The notes under the pieces: model-generated | The model's database searches: none | What the model was told of the DNA's origin: nothing | Seen by the model: the letters and a program-made list of their open reading frames with translations, nothing else | Translations under genes and position numbers: made by a program | Source: Isoetes taiwanensis | Taxonomy: Eukaryota; Streptophyta; Lycopodiopsida; Isoetales; Isoetaceae | Length of the DNA: 64,000 bases | Reading direction: 5' to 3' | Assembly: GCA_021234155.1 (NCBI GenBank) | Contig: JAJEKV010000080.1 | Coordinates: 1,038,182-1,102,181, forward strand | In this document: in pieces, positions 24,601 to 38,434 of the stretch | How the letters are laid out: each line of letters starts with the position of its first letter | Numbering within the stretch: the stretch's first letter is position 1

Positions 24601-27563
24601 CTAAACAATGAAATAGAATTTAATCGTCCTGGTTTGAGCAATCATTTGCATTTTTGGACCTCGTGGACTGCCTTCACCACCATCGTTCTCCTTTTCATTC
24701 TATTAGTTACCCCCATAAACATATATTAGATATATTTGTCCAAAATCATTGTTAACAAAACAAAATTTGAACCCTTACCTTATCAGAGTCATCGCTATCA
24801 ATAAAGCACACATTTTGTTGAATTGCATTCTAATTAGTGCCAAATAAATAGGAACTTAACTAATATAACAAATGCAAAGATACATACAGTCTCAACCTCC
24901 TTCCCTTTCCTTGATTTTGCCTTAAATATAATACCCTGTACTGCTCCTTTAACACAGTCCAAGGCCTTGTGCTACAAAGAAAAAAAAAGTTAAACTGAAT
25001 TGAATAACATTTTTGGCAGTCTATTAAATTTAGACTAGTATCCCTTTGCTATTATTTTCTTTTTGAAGACTTCATATCCATTTGAAAGATAAAATTGCTT
25101 AATTAATTAAGATAATGGCTAATATATCTTTTCAAAGTGAATGGCCGTCTTTGACCATCCTGCAGAATTAATGGAAGGCAAAACATCATCAAATATCCCA
25201 TATAAGAAAGCCAATAAAAAGAATGGTTTCGTATAAGAATCGTCTCATATAAAAGTGCAGTCTGTGCAAACCTATCCACTACTTCCTATGTTCTTGAAGA
25301 TGCCATCAAAGATGGATTGCGAGTTGGAATCATTGAGACACAGGCCTTACCTTAATAGAGATACTGGTGAAACCTGCAGCTTTACATGGATTATAAATTT
25401 GGCGATTTAAAAATGGTTGCAGTAAAAAATGCTAAAATATTCAACTCCGTGGACTTTTTGATGGACTTTGTACCATCACTTTCATATAAATAACAACACC
25501 TACTATTGCAAATCAATCAACATATAGGGTATGAGCTGTAGTAGCCCAAAACGTATGAAGAAAGAAATGTAGTCTGTGATAAGGATCAGACTATAAGCTT
25601 TGTAATTGTGCATGATAAAAGAAATAAAGTAGATCACCATAGACTATCTAGACTAAAGAGTTGGATTGCAAAGGGTATATCCCACTTGCATAAGTGGGAA
25701 AGCAGTGATATAAAATGCATTACAAAAAGACATCCTATAAAAAAGAAGCAACGGTACTTACGAATTTTGTTTATTACTGCCACGGTTTTTCCCTCGAAAA
25801 CCCTTCGGGGCAGAAGTTTTTTAACCCGGACAGTAATAAGTTTGCTGCGCTCCTTATGGGTCCCATAGGTCGATTGGCCTCAGTGGACGATAAAAAATCA
25901 TTCTCATTCTCATTCTCATTCTAACAGCCATGAGCCCTCCTAAGCTAGTGCGTGGTGTTTTTCTGAACGCTGCAGCAGCATTCTTTTGATGTTGGTAAGT
26001 CTTGTTACAAGAGTCTACACGTCGTTTCCACGATTCATCATCTACATGCATGGGCCTTGTAGAGTTTCCAACACGGACATTTCTTTGTAGATTGTCCCTG
26101 AATTAAATTCATGTAAACCTAGTGATATCCATCTCAGTCACCCCATTACCAGACTAGTCATGAATATATTTCAAAGTCTTCTGAAGATGGCGTGGCTTAA
26201 TTTGTTTGAAATGCTTGTCCACTTCCCTGCAATATGTTTTCAAAGCATCTACCACTTTCTGTTCAAATTCTCGTCCAGCTTCATCTCTCAGTAATTGTCC
26301 CTTATAGCACATCTGAATTTTTCATTAGTCTACCTTGTTATTAAAGGAAATGGAAGATCAGTATCTCAATATCCCCACTACTGTACAGACACAAAGAATG
26401 TCCTGACTTCAAAAGATTGGAAATCTGTTTCACATTCTTCATCTGTTATCCCGAATCTGTCAGAGCTTTATGATCAGTCAAAATTCTAAAAGGACAGAAA
26501 ATGCATTTGTGTACTATTGGTTTGTCCTGCCTACTATATTGTAAAAGGAAGATTATTCTTTCTTTAGACATCCAACATCTTTACAACTGCTTCATGGAAT
26601 ACTATGGCTAGAAATGTGTAGTTCAAGTTGTCCATGACATTTCTGTAACATAGAATACTCAAACAAAGGACATCATAGGTGGCAGCATAATACTCCGCAT
26701 GCATTATACGGATACATGCAACTATAGTGAAGTATTGGATGCAAATGCAACTATTCAAAGTCACCTTTATGAAAAGAAGGTATAACATGTATAAGCTATT
26801 ATACATAGTGTGAAAGCTAAGCAGCAGAATATCTAAGGTCCACATCTGGTATACATGAAATATTCAAACTTGGCTCTCAGTTCAAGCAGGTCCTAAGGAG
26901 GAATAAGATCTTTTAAACTAACTCTTTAAACTGAGGGGTAAGAATTCAGTCTAGATGTCTCAGACTTAGTAGCTTGGAAATGAAACCCCAAACATTAGCA
27001 AAAGAAGCAATCCATATAATATTGCAACCAACATGCGATCCCCTAACATGGCACAAAACCTCAAACGATTGAATAATCCACTGTTCATTAGCTCATAAGC
27101 CTGCTAGCTAAATAAGCTTCACAGACACATGACCAATTCACCATTCTACAGCAGCGTATGCAAAGCCTACAGAACCAACACTTAACACTTGTATCCAGAC
27201 ACCATCTACAACGACAAATAACATATATAACTATTATAGAGGCAAAAGCCCTACCCCAACAGAACTTACACCTAAAATAATTGGACCAAATAAAAGCATA
27301 CCTCTAAGTTAGATAGTTTTCGAAATTGTACATTGTAAGACAAGTCAATGTCAGTAGTATCTTTCTCTTTCTCAATATCTGCATCAGAGTGATAAGGATC
27401 TTCACCATTTGATTCATCTTCCTCTGCAGACGACGATGAAGCACTCAATATAACATGCCGATCTAAGATGATAGAATTGGATGATTTTCTTTTTGCTCCC
27501 TCTTTTGATGTTTCAACTTGTGGAGTATTAGAGGAATCAATTGACCATCCACAACTCTTCAAC
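24601..27563 (-). pseudogene. Degenerate multi-exon gene, family unknown
   Basis: Several exon-like pieces share the minus strand. The 3' end has three GT-AG-bounded, phase-0 exons: 24888-24971 (HKALDCVKGAVQGIIFKAKS...), 24779-24829 (NAIQQNVCFIDSDDSDK) and 24601-24699 (ENDGGEGSPRGPKMQ... to TAG). A piece at 25930-26300 reads LLRDEAGREFEQKVVDALKT, FKQIKPRHLQKTLKYI and VDDESWKRRVDSCNKT in one frame, but with three in-frame stops. A 262-nt exon at 27302-27563 encodes a serine- and acidic-rich stretch (LSASSSSAEEDESNGEDPY) and ends at a GTATGC donor. These look like one decayed plant gene; the links between pieces are inferred. I do not recognise the product. A SINE-like copy abuts the piece at 25930. 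Confidence 0.4.
25755..25922 (+). mobile_element. SINE-like element with (CATTCT)n tail
   Basis: An internal hairpin-like segment (TTTTTCCCTCGAAAACCC ... TTTTTTAACCCGGACAG) is followed by GGTCGATTGGCCTCAGTGGA, CGATAAAAAATC and four CATTCT units. A related hairpin occurs inside the 11-kb insertion (11787-11848), and the 3' box matches those at 4.9, 12.2 and 16.6 kb. It inserted beside the exon remnant ending at about 25930. Confidence 0.55.
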
Positions 27564-27603
27564 CTGACAAAACTCAGAAATAAGGAGCAAACATAACTCA
27601 GAT

Positions 27604-29460
27604 CTAATGGATGATTTTGTAGAGATGGAAAGGTTGGCATCCACCATGGACACCACCACTTCTGATCAAGGGGATCGAAAGCTTGAGGGAGCTAGTGATA
27701 AAAGTACAGAAGCTAGTCAAAGTGGAATTTCCATCCATGATGAAAGACTATTACAGCAAGCATTGGGACAGAAATAGAAGGAACTTGAGGCAGTCAATCA
27801 AATGTGCAATGAGCTAATAAAGAAGCTGGCAATTGTCGAGGAACAGCTTCAGGCACTTCAATCCAAAGAAGAGACTTTGTCTGTTAACTGTTGTGAGAGA
27901 TCAGATCACTTTGTTGCAAGTAATACATGTGACAGACTACATCTGACAGACTACATGTTGAGATTCCTAATATAAACTATGATAGTGAGTCTGGATACAC
28001 CAAGTAGAAACGAATCAAAGGGCAGATTGACTTCTGCAATGAATAGAATAATTCATATTGTTGAATTGCTTGCGCAAGAGAGCGGGGCAGAACTGTCAGG
28101 ATTTTCTTCGGAGGCAAGGAATAAAGGACATCTGTTAACTCAAAATGTTCAACGAGAAAATCCAGAATTGAATGCTAGGTTAAGTCGCCTTGCTTCAATG
28201 AGCAATGACCTTTTAAAATGGAAGATATGAGTTCATTTTAGAACTATCATCGGCATTGGATTTTGCAATTGGTTTGTTTGGAAACTCAATGAAATGTAAA
28301 CGTCAAAATAACAAACTGAGAGAATCTTTAACTATAGAGCAGCTTGCAGAATTAAGGGCAGAAATTAATTGGAACATGGGCTAGGTGTTGCAAATGAAAA
28401 AGCCGAATCTCTTCAGGCTTAGTTACTTGAAACTAAAAATCTCTTGTCTGGCATAAGGGCTCAATTAAGCTCCTCTGAACATTCTAGGCAACTGGCGTAA
28501 AATGAACTTGCATATTTCACATTAGCTAAAGCAGAATTGGAGTCTGGAATATCAGCAGCTAATGTTGATTTACTAGAATTACAGGAGAAGCTAAAGTCAC
28601 GAGAAGTTGAGCTTCAGCAGGAACATGCACGTTATGAGGAAGTACTATCTAAATTGCGTGTGCTTGAGCCAAGGGGGATTCACTCATGTATAAGGGGGAT
28701 ATGCCATCTGCGTGCATGGGGTGGCAAAAAACCCCCCTGTATACGAATCTTTAAAAGCAAATTTTGACCCCTTTCGAATAAAAATTACCTAGGATAGTGC
28801 AAAAAATACCAGAAAAAGGACCCCCTGCCGACCGCATATGTACGAAAATGGGTCCAAAAAACCCACTTTCCGTGCATGCAGATGGGTTATACGCCCAAAA
28901 CTGTGAACCCCCCTTGGCTTGAGCAAAAGAAAGTAGACTGGTAAGTTCTTTTCAACTTCTATTCTTTTTTCCTTTGCATGTCCAGATGAAGTCTTTACTG
29001 TTTATGTTTACTTTATGTATTTTTCTATGTGCTCTGGCTGTTTATTTTTCATTTTCATCCTTTTTACGTGGGGTACAAAGGAACCACTTGAACATGGGAA
29101 TTTGCTTCTAATATGCAGGGAAAAAACAAGAGAGCGTGCGGATGTTGCCAGACCAACGAAGGTGAACCTAATTTTTCAATGGATTTATCTATGGCCCAAT
29201 CTCTTTTCTTTCTCAAAGTCTCTGTTTACTTCCAAAATACAGGAAAAGGAAATTGCAGCTGCTGCAAAGAAGTTGGCTGAATGCCAAAACTCAATTATGG
29301 CTCTAGGAAAGCAGCTTTAGTATCTCAGAGCACCTGAAAATGCGAGAGTCACTGGAATTACAGGAGAAGCAAGTTGAGCTTGCAGGAACATGCATGTTAC
29401 GAGGAAATACTATCTAAATTGTGGGTGTAAAAGAGTTTTTAATAAGGTGAATTAGATGCT
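27604..29460 (+). pseudogene. Filament-like plant protein (FPP) pseudogene
   Basis: FPP proteins are long plant coiled-coil proteins. The relic starts after an acceptor near 27603 with LMDDFVEMERLAS, close to the family's LMDDF-EMEKLA signature. It continues as heptad-rich coiled coil: NQMCNELIKKLAIVEEQLQA (about 27800-27860), AMNRIIHIVELLAQES (28036-28085), ELQEKLKSREVELQQEHARY (28572-28640). The FPP block EIAAAAKKLAECQNSIMALG lies at 29247-29310. In-frame stops occur (after LGQK near 27777, among others). A 249-bp MITE splits the exon at 28669, and part of the 28580 exon reappears as a partial copy at 29350-29430 without the MITE. The N-terminal half of the family is missing. Confidence 0.65.
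28669..28917. mobile_element. MITE with CCAAGGGGG termini inserted in an FPP exon
   Basis: 249 bp. The left end CCAAGGGGGATTCAC is mirrored by the right end (inverted: CCAAGGGGGGTTCAC), and similarity extends inward about 70 bp (CCATCTGC-TGCA; runs ending AAAAAACCC). It is flanked by a 6-bp direct repeat CTTGAG (28663-28668 and 28918-28923). Removing the element and one CTTGAG restores a continuous reading, LRVLEQKKVDW, up to a GTAAG donor. That confirms the boundaries. No coding capacity. Confidence 0.85.
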
Positions 29461-30920
29461 AGGTATGGATTAGTAAAGATATGTAGAATCCATGTACAAA
29501 CCATCCTTCAAAACTTTACATTTCATATGTTGAAGCAACAAGATTCCAGCAAAAAATAAGAGAGAAATTCATTCACATGACAATAGAGGAGGCAAAAAAT
29601 AAATCTGTGGGCTTGGAAAATAGAGAAAGAAGACTGACTTTTCAAATCTTTAATTCCTTATACAATAGCTTTACATTGCACAAAGAAAGAAATCAAAACA
29701 GAAGATGTTGTTACCTCTCCTTTCCCTTCTTTTTCATTTCCAGTTGATTTGATGTCCTAGAGGAGATGTTTGAATCAACACCTGTTCGAACTCATCTTTC
29801 CAATTCGCTCATTAGTGCAACCAAAATATCTTGGGGCACACTGCCAAGAAAACTTTCAAGTCTTCCTGCAATGGCTCATCTGTCGAACCCTCTTTTCCCT
29901 GGCCAGAACCTTTGGAAGACATTGGAGAGAAAATAAGATAGAATATTAGAAATCAAAATGGATACACTGAGAAATCGACGCAAATGCACTGACAAATCCA
30001 AATATAGAAAGAAGTTCTAGCTAGTTTTGTGAATGTGTTTAATCCTTTTCAAAACTGATGCCGAGTATTGCAATGTGAAGGTGCATAATGGTGCTCTTTT
30101 TTTGTTGCAATTCAATTATAGTTTTAGTTTCACTGTTTTTTCTTATGTTCTTGCCCTTATAATTGGGCGTACTTAAAACCATCGCATAAATTCGTTCCCC
30201 CTTACTTGTTTTTTATGATCATGGTTTTTTTTTCCTTGCCCATTTTGAGATAATATTTATATAATATAACACTTCCCTACATAATTTATGCTGATCTATA
30301 TTTTTTTTATTTTGTTTCATTCAAGTTGGGTTTTGACTTCTTATGTTCATTGAAATTAGTGATCAGGTTTAAAACAATGTCAAGTTCTAATTCTAGCAAT
30401 GTGAGGGGTGATTGCTTGCCACATGGCATATCAACAAAATTATCATCTTCATCATCACATGAAGCCTTATCAAAACCATCGTCCTCATCGTCATCGTCAT
30501 CTCATCAACTGAGTAGAAAGTGAGCTAGATGAGATCCAAGCAAAGCTTTCTATTTCCGTCGGGGCAGTTATTGGTGCAACAAATGTAAAGGCAAGACAAA
30601 TCGGCCCTATCGAATTTGTCAAGAACATGACGGAAAGTATGGCCTTTGGAAGAGCCGACCAAGCCAAATTGATGAAGGACACAAGACCCCCAAAAATGAA
30701 CTTGCATTTATAATCACTATGAAAAGCATTATAAGCATAGTTTTTTATACAAATAATTCATAATGTCAAGAAAAACCATATGTTTGCCATGCTTTTGTAA
30801 AATCAACGCTAGCTTGTTCACAGTTCTTAATACAAATTTTATATCTTACACTAGTTTATTGAAATTATCACTAATTTAGGAGGTAGTTTTAAGCTATACA
30901 TCGTAATATTATAATAATGT
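29461..30920. other. Intergenic with short coding fragments
   Basis: At 29935-29720 the minus strand gives EDLKVFLGSVPQDILVALMS if a one-base slip is allowed. At 30378-30523 (+) a serine-rich frame (SKPSSSSSSSSHQ) is followed in another frame by ESELDEIQAKLSISVGAVIG ... RADQAKLMKD to about 30708. Neither is recognised; both look like gene fragments. Confidence 0.35.
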
Positions 30921-30949
30921 AGGATGATTTCACATACTAATTATAATTA

Positions 30950-32286
<1,337 letters not shown>

Positions 32287-32582
32287 TTCTTCACATACTT
32301 TTAATGCTCTCAAGGTTTTTTAGCTAGTTCAAAAACCAAGCTCAACTTTGTAAGTGTGAGATGGTTTTTTCACATGGTTATTTACTAAATTTCTAATCTT
32401 AGGTTTAACATTTTTTAGGTGATTGGAAAAATGGCTTTTTATGTGCCCGTTCTTGATGATGGAGATGTTTTTTATCTGGATGTTTTGGAGCATTAGCTTT
32501 CAACTACATCATATAAATTTTAGATTAGCTTAGGCATGGCTTAGACGAAACCTGGTTTGATAGGCGATTTCTCTCTTATCTG

Positions 32583-33845
32583 GTGTCAGATTTCGGCATG
32601 CTTGGGCTTGTTGGAAAGCTTGCTCCGAGCTCTTTCCGCAGGTGTATTAGAATCTTGTTGCCTCAAACAGCTGATTTCCGGACTGGTTCGGATGTCATGG
32701 CTCCTGCCAGACAGGCTGATGGGGGATCGATTGAGCCTCATGGCTTGGGGCTGAAGCCAAGGGAGATGGCGAGGAGAAAGAATCCTCCAGTAAAGGGGAA
32801 GGGCGCGGGTCTCGGCATGCATGAAGAGGCATGGGCTGTAGGAAGTGGCATGCAATTGGTGGCAAAGATGAGGGAGCTCTTGGAATCCCCTTCGGTTGAG
32901 AGGTATGTGGATTACTCTTCCTCTCAGTATAATTTTGAGACCCCAGTAGATTGTGTTTTGGAGACTCCGGTCTTGATTCCATCAAGCATGCCCCCTTTGG
33001 AAACTGGACCTGTGATGCCCTCTTCCCCTGTGCTTGGGAAGGGATCACTTGCTGGTGATGCGCCCTCTTCTAGGGTGCGGCATTGTGTGCATGTAGATGA
33101 TGTGCCTTCTGGAGTGCCCCTGGATACCTCTCCTTCTGGAGTGCCCCTGGATACCTCTCAGGGTGCTAGGGCGGCAGCCCCAACTCCTGTGCGCCTGACC
33201 TGGCGGAGCAATGACACTGTTGCTCGCATCACTCAGCCGGGGTTTTCAGATTGGATCAAGCGCAAGGCTCCGGAGTGTAGGACTGCCCGTGTTCAAGAGG
33301 CTCTGAAATTTGTGGAGGATCATCAATCTGTTGATCTGCAGGCAGCTCTTCCAGGGACTCCATGGATAGATATTGATCATACCAGACATGTTCAGACCAT
33401 TGAGAATCTAGTTTCATTTGCGGTATTGGGCTACTTCACAGGTTACATATTGGACACGAGGAGGTTTAGCTCTTGGCTTCTTTGGACATCCGAGGCGCAT
33501 TGGTTTGCCTGTGTCGGGCCTCTCAAATTCCTACCAAATAATTTCTTCATAATCATGTTTGAGGCTGAGTCTTCCGTACGGCAGTTGGTTAGTCGAGGGG
33601 TGGATATTTTGGGGGAATTATATGTGTTGTATCAGTATTATACTCCGGCAATGTCCACCAGTTCTTTGACAGCGGTTAAAATCCCGTATTGGTTCCAGAT
33701 AAAGGATCTTCCTCCTGATCTGATGGTGCCTGATTTCTTGGTTTCTATGGCTAATGGCCTGGGTGTATATTTGGCTCATTCTATTGTGCAGGTCCCCAAG
33801 ATCTGTGTTGCTCTGCCTGCTTTGCAACATGTGCCTAGTGCGTAG
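32583..33845 (+). CDS. LINE ORF1 protein, DUF4283-type (open, 420 codons)
   Basis: The longest open frame of the LINE. The N-terminal ~230 residues are proline/serine-rich and carry a short duplication (PSGVPLDTS twice). The C-terminal part, from NLVSFAVLGYFTGYI to LAHSIVQVPKICVAL, is the DUF4283-like fold found in plant L1 ORF1 proteins, expected to bind LINE RNA. It then runs to a stop. The homologous relic at 14.1-14.9 kb continues past this point into LKLLNG, which here lies in another frame (33860 onward), so a frameshift near 33840 truncates ORF1. The annotated start is the first in-frame ATG (ATGTCATGG region may be later); the true start is uncertain. Confidence 0.6.
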   Translation: MSDFGMLGLVGKLAPSSFRRCIRILLPQTADFRTGSDVMAPARQADGGSIEPHGLGLKPREMARRKNPPVKGKGAGLGMHEEAWAVGSGMQLVAKMRELLESPSVERYVDYSSSQYNFETPVDCVLETPVLIPSSMPPLETGPVMPSSPVLGKGSLAGDAPSSRVRHCVHVDDVPSGVPLDTSPSGVPLDTSQGARAAAPTPVRLTWRSNDTVARITQPGFSDWIKRKAPECRTARVQEALKFVEDHQSVDLQAALPGTPWIDIDHTRHVQTIENLVSFAVLGYFTGYILDTRRFSSWLLWTSEAHWFACVGPLKFLPNNFFIIMFEAESSVRQLVSRGVDILGELYVLYQYYTPAMSTSSLTAVKIPYWFQIKDLPPDLMVPDFLVSMANGLGVYLAHSIVQVPKICVALPALQHVPSA

Positions 33846-35849
33846 TGGTCCCTGGCATTTTCTCTTCCGATTGAAGCTTTTGAATGGCTCTGAGATCCAG
33901 CGGATGTTTCCATCTATTGTGCTACCATCTGACCATGTGGTTGATCCTGCTAGTGCTTGTGATGTGGTAGGGGTTGCACCATCTGATCCTGTTGTTGATC
34001 CTACTGGTGCTTGTGATGTGGCAGGGGCCCGGGATTCCTCTGTTCCTGAGGCAACAGGCAGAGGACTCCGTGGTGCAGTGAGTGGAGTTGGACGAGGTGG
34101 TGTGGTTGGGAGAGGTGGTGTGGGGCCGAGGCCGGGGCAAAGCTTGTCTTTGGCCGCCCATTGGATGGCGGGGCTAGGGGCGTGGTGGCTCGGGGGAGGG
34201 CCTGGGATGATGATTTGGTTGTGGCTAGATCCGAGGACGAGGCTGTGGGAGGGGCTAGTGGTCCCGCCGGGATGTCCCAAAGCGGTATGTCTTGCCGAGC
34301 ATGAGGTGGCTGGAGCAGCCCGGCTGGAGGTAGAGACTAGTGTGGCCCATGACTCTATGGAGGTGCCTGGGGGACCTCCAAAACGTGTTGGAAGTGGAGT
34401 GTCACGTAGAGCGGCTGTGGGTCACTTTGCTGTGATTAATCCTCTGGCTCTAGATGATGACTCTGTGGAGTTGGCTGATGGCCCGTGGGTAGGCATGTGG
34501 GGCTTGACACTTCTCCTCCGTGATGAATAGGTCGATCTACTTGCTTGGAATGCGCGGGGTGCGGTCCTCTAGTAGTAAGAGGGCCCGTTTTCTTTGGCAC
34601 TTTAGCAGCTTGCGGCCCTCGATATTGTTTGCATTCAGGAGCATAAGTGTCACAGGGTGATACGTCCAGGCTCATGAATATGGTTGGTAGGCAGTTTGTC
34701 TCTATTGCTTCTTCTTCTGGGGTACTCTTATTGCTTGGAGGATGGATGTGCAGGTTACATACTCTGCAGCAGGCAGGTTTGGTCGGTGGGCAATAATTAA
34801 GTGGTTGGAGGGAGGGCAAGAGTGGGGGATTGTTAATGTTTATGCCCCTAATCAGCCTTCTCGGGGGGTGCTTTATGGGCCACAATGCGGAATAAGTTCT
34901 GCAGCCCTTGGTGGGTTGCGTGTCGCTTTGGTTGTTTGTTAGGGGACTTCAATATGGTAGAGCGAGTAGAGGATCGCTCTGGTTCTGGAACCCAGGCCAT
35001 GCATGGGTTTGAGAGGGACCAATGGTCTCGTCGTTTGTTGCAGGATTTGGCCTTGGTTGAGGTCCCTGTGGACTTGTCTTTCACCTATTGTAATAGGCAG
35101 ATTGGTGCGGGCCGGGCGTATGCTAGGCATGACTGGTGCTATGCTTCCCCATGCGCACTGGATGGTGTGCCCTCTTTGCGCCGGAGTAACATTATGTCTA
35201 CCTCCATTTCTGATCATTACCCTCAGGTTTTGTCCAGTCAGGGTGCGGTTGCCTCTCGGCCCTCTAGGACGGTGTTCCGTTTGAACACCCGGCTTCTGGC
35301 TGATGCGGATTTCTTGGCCCAGTGCCAAGAGTTGTGGCTTGATACCTTTTCATCTCTGAAGGGTATATCTAGTATGGTGACTGCGTTGGCCAGGGTGAAG
35401 CGTTTTGCCAAGGTCTTTGGTAGACAGCGTGTGCAGCAGGAGCGGCAGGAGTTGCATGGCCTCTATCCAGGAGTTGGAGAAGATTCGGGCGCAGCCTTCT
35501 GATGGCATTAGGGAGAATGCAGTGTTGCAGCGTATTGTTGCTCTGGAGCAGGTTAAAGTGCAGAAGGCGCGTGTGAAAGCGGCCCTTACCTGGTTGAAGG
35601 AGGGGGACACAAGTTCGTCGGTGTTCTTCAGAGCAGCTAGGGCAAATGCGCGATATGCAAAGATCTATGGCGCCCCTTGCTTTGCCTGATGGCCGGACTT
35701 TGGAGGATCCCGCTGATTTGCAGCGGTATGTGCATGCTCATTTCTCAGGGTTTTTCGCACAACGCACTCTTCCCTATGAGCAGGAGATGTAGGAGCTTGT
35801 TTTGGGGGCTGTTAAGCCATCTATTCTGCCTCACCAGTGTGAGATCTTG

Positions 35850-37250
35850 GAGCAAGAGCTCTCCAGAGAGGATTTAGCGGAGGCATGTATGTGCATGGCC
35901 AAGGATAAATGTCCTGGACTGGATGGCATCCCTGTGGAGCTCTTTCAGACTTATTGGGAGTGGGCTGGTGAGTCTCATGTACTGTGTGTATCTTGAGTTG
36001 TCAGCAGCTACTCAAATGGATAGGATCTTGAATACCGCATGCATTTCCTTGATTCCTAAGGTTAAGCATCCTTCTACCATTAATGATTGGAGGCCTATCT
36101 CCTTGTTGTCCTCTGTGTACAAGATTATTGCGAAAGCCCTGACAGAGAAGTTGAAGCCGGTGTTGACTTCTTCCACTAGTAAGGTGCAGTCTGGGTTTGT
36201 TCCTGGGAGGAACATTTTGACTAATGTTGCCGCAGCTTATGAGGGCCTTTATTGGGCCAAGAGAACAGGTCAAGGCATTGCCTATCTTAAGCTTGACTTT
36301 GCCAAAGCTTACGATAGCATCCGTTGGGAGTTCTTATCTGCCATGATGTTAGCGTTGGGCTGTGGTCCATGCTTTACAGAGACAGTCATGAAGCTGCATA
36401 GGTCAAGACAAAGCTACTGGTGGTGTGCTGTGGTGAACCCTCCCCGCCGCTTTCTCCTTAGGCGAGGGTGCGTCGGGGGTGCCCTTTGGCTCGCTTTTGT
36501 TTACGACAGGCGAGGGCAATCGCCCTCGCTTGTTTTTGCTTTGCGGGAGGAGGGTGTGGTGGATGGGCTTCGGATGCAGGATGGTAGCCAGCAGATTATT
36601 AACCAGTTCGCCGATGACACTTTCCTCTTCTTGGTGGCAGAAGAGAGGAATCTGCGGAATGTGAAGGGTTTGCTGGATACTTTCTCCTTGGCCTCGGGCA
36701 TTCTTCTGAATTGGGGTAAATGCTCCGCATTATGGGCCTAGCTGACTCCGCCTCCCCCTTGTTTGGCTCTATTCCCTTGGAAGGTGCTTCCAGGTAATGT
36801 GTATACTAAGCTGTTGGGTATTCCCTTTGGAGGGGATGTTTCCATGGGGAGGGTATGGGATGAGATTTTGCAGGGGTTCCAGAAACACCTCAATTGATGG
36901 AAGGGTAGCAAGTTGTCCATGACAGGTATGATCACTATTGCCAAGTCAGTACTTTGTAGCACTCATGTGTATACAGCATCTGCGATGTTAGCTCCTGAGG
37001 GTAAGATACAGGCTTTGGATAAGATTGTTCGAAATTTTGTGTGGGGCGGGGATGATGAAGGGGCGGTTGTTAAAGTGGCTTGGTGGAAGTGTCTCCGCCC
37101 CCGGGAGGATGGGGGCTTGGCCATTCTGGATTTGGCGCTGCATAGTAAGGTGTTGGTCTCCAAGTTTGTTTGGAGCACTCTGCAGGATGGAGCATCTTCT
37201 CTTGGTGCGGCGCTATTGTTGCAGTCTCTCTGCCATTGTGTGGCATTTGG
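35850..37250 (+). pseudogene. LINE ORF2 reverse transcriptase (L1 type), broken
   Basis: Polymerase that would copy LINE RNA at a nicked target. Seen: the block CLGLDGIPVELFQ-like near 35910 (CPGLDGIPVELFQTYWEWAG), RPISLLSSVYKIIAKAL, SGFVPGRNILTNVAAAYEGL, LKLDFAKAYDSIRWEF (first catalytic Asp), FADDT (catalytic Asp pair), ILLNWGKCSALW, and the downstream WGGDDEGAVVKVAWWKCLRP block. Frameshifts near 36000 and 36430-36540 and a stop near 36740 and 36896 inactivate it. Confidence 0.8.
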
Positions 37251-38434
37251 GAGCCGTCTGTGCATGTGGAGTTGCCCTGGGCACTGTTGTATGGTCTCCG
37301 GCCGTTCCCACATGCATCCCCGTTTCTCAGGGGGTGTTGCGGGCTTGGGATCATGTGCGTGTGCTCTTCCAGCTAAATTACGCCTCAGTTTATCACCACT
37401 CTTCTCCTTTCTTGTGGGTTCCTCTACCCCTGCAAGACTTGCCCTTGGTCGCCATCAGGCATGCTCAAGGCGCAGGCCCGCTGGAGGCGAAGGCTCACCT
37501 TTGGAGGATTGGTATTGGGGTGGTCAGCTAGCTTCGTGGGAGTTCTTTTGAGCTCGCTTTTGCCTGAGGGGCAGTGACCGGGCTATCTGGGAACAAGTGG
37601 CGGGAGTATTCCGCTACACATACCTATAGTCCCACGTGATGATGTGGTGGTGCAGTTTGGAAGGTTCATCCGGATGTTGTGTCTTCTTGTTTTGTGTAGT
37701 CTTGTTACCGGGTGCCGGGCTATTCAGACACTCTCCCCCTTTCTCGGCAAGTGGTCTCTCGCAGCTTCCTGTTCTCGATGGCGCCGGTTTGGGCGTGGAC
37801 ATGGAGCTCACTTCCCCACCGGGTTAGGGTGCTTCGTGGCGGTGGTGCACTGGCCAGATTAGGGTGAATGCCCTTGTGAGTCGGGCTTTAGGCGGGGTGT
37901 GAGCCCTCTCTACCCTTTGTTGTGGCCTTCATCGTTGAGACTTGTGGAGCATTGTGCGGTTTTATGCCCTCACTTGCGTGTGCGCCTGATTGGGCCGGGC
38001 TCGCTTTGTAAGATTGACTAGCCGCCAGCTTTCTTCATGTGTATCCCGGTGCTTGGTCGCTTTGTGGCGACAAGCCTTGCATCCGTCGCGGGCTTGGTTG
38101 GTGTGGCTGATTTGGAAGCCGCGGCGGTTGGGATCTTTCGTGGGGATTCAAAGAAATGCAAAATTTCTCGATTCCTCGACTCGGTACAAGCTATTTCAAA
38201 GCTTTATGGTGTTCCCGGATTAGTAGAGCCGGAAGTTTGCCATTTGGCTGACTTCTTGGGTGTTGTAGATGGTGATGGTCGGTTTTGTACAAAGAAAGAG
38301 AGTTGCGCTTTTTCCTGTGAGTTTATTGTGGAGTGTTGAGGTATCGCTGTCTCTTTAGGGCAGTTCTCCTTCCTCCTCACTTGCTTTGTAACATTACCAT
38401 TCTTTTAATATATTGATGACACAGTTTTCCCCAC

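Noticed and set aside
33618-34280. 220-codon minus-strand frame
   Set aside because: Shadow of the GC-rich LINE ORF1 region on the opposite strand.
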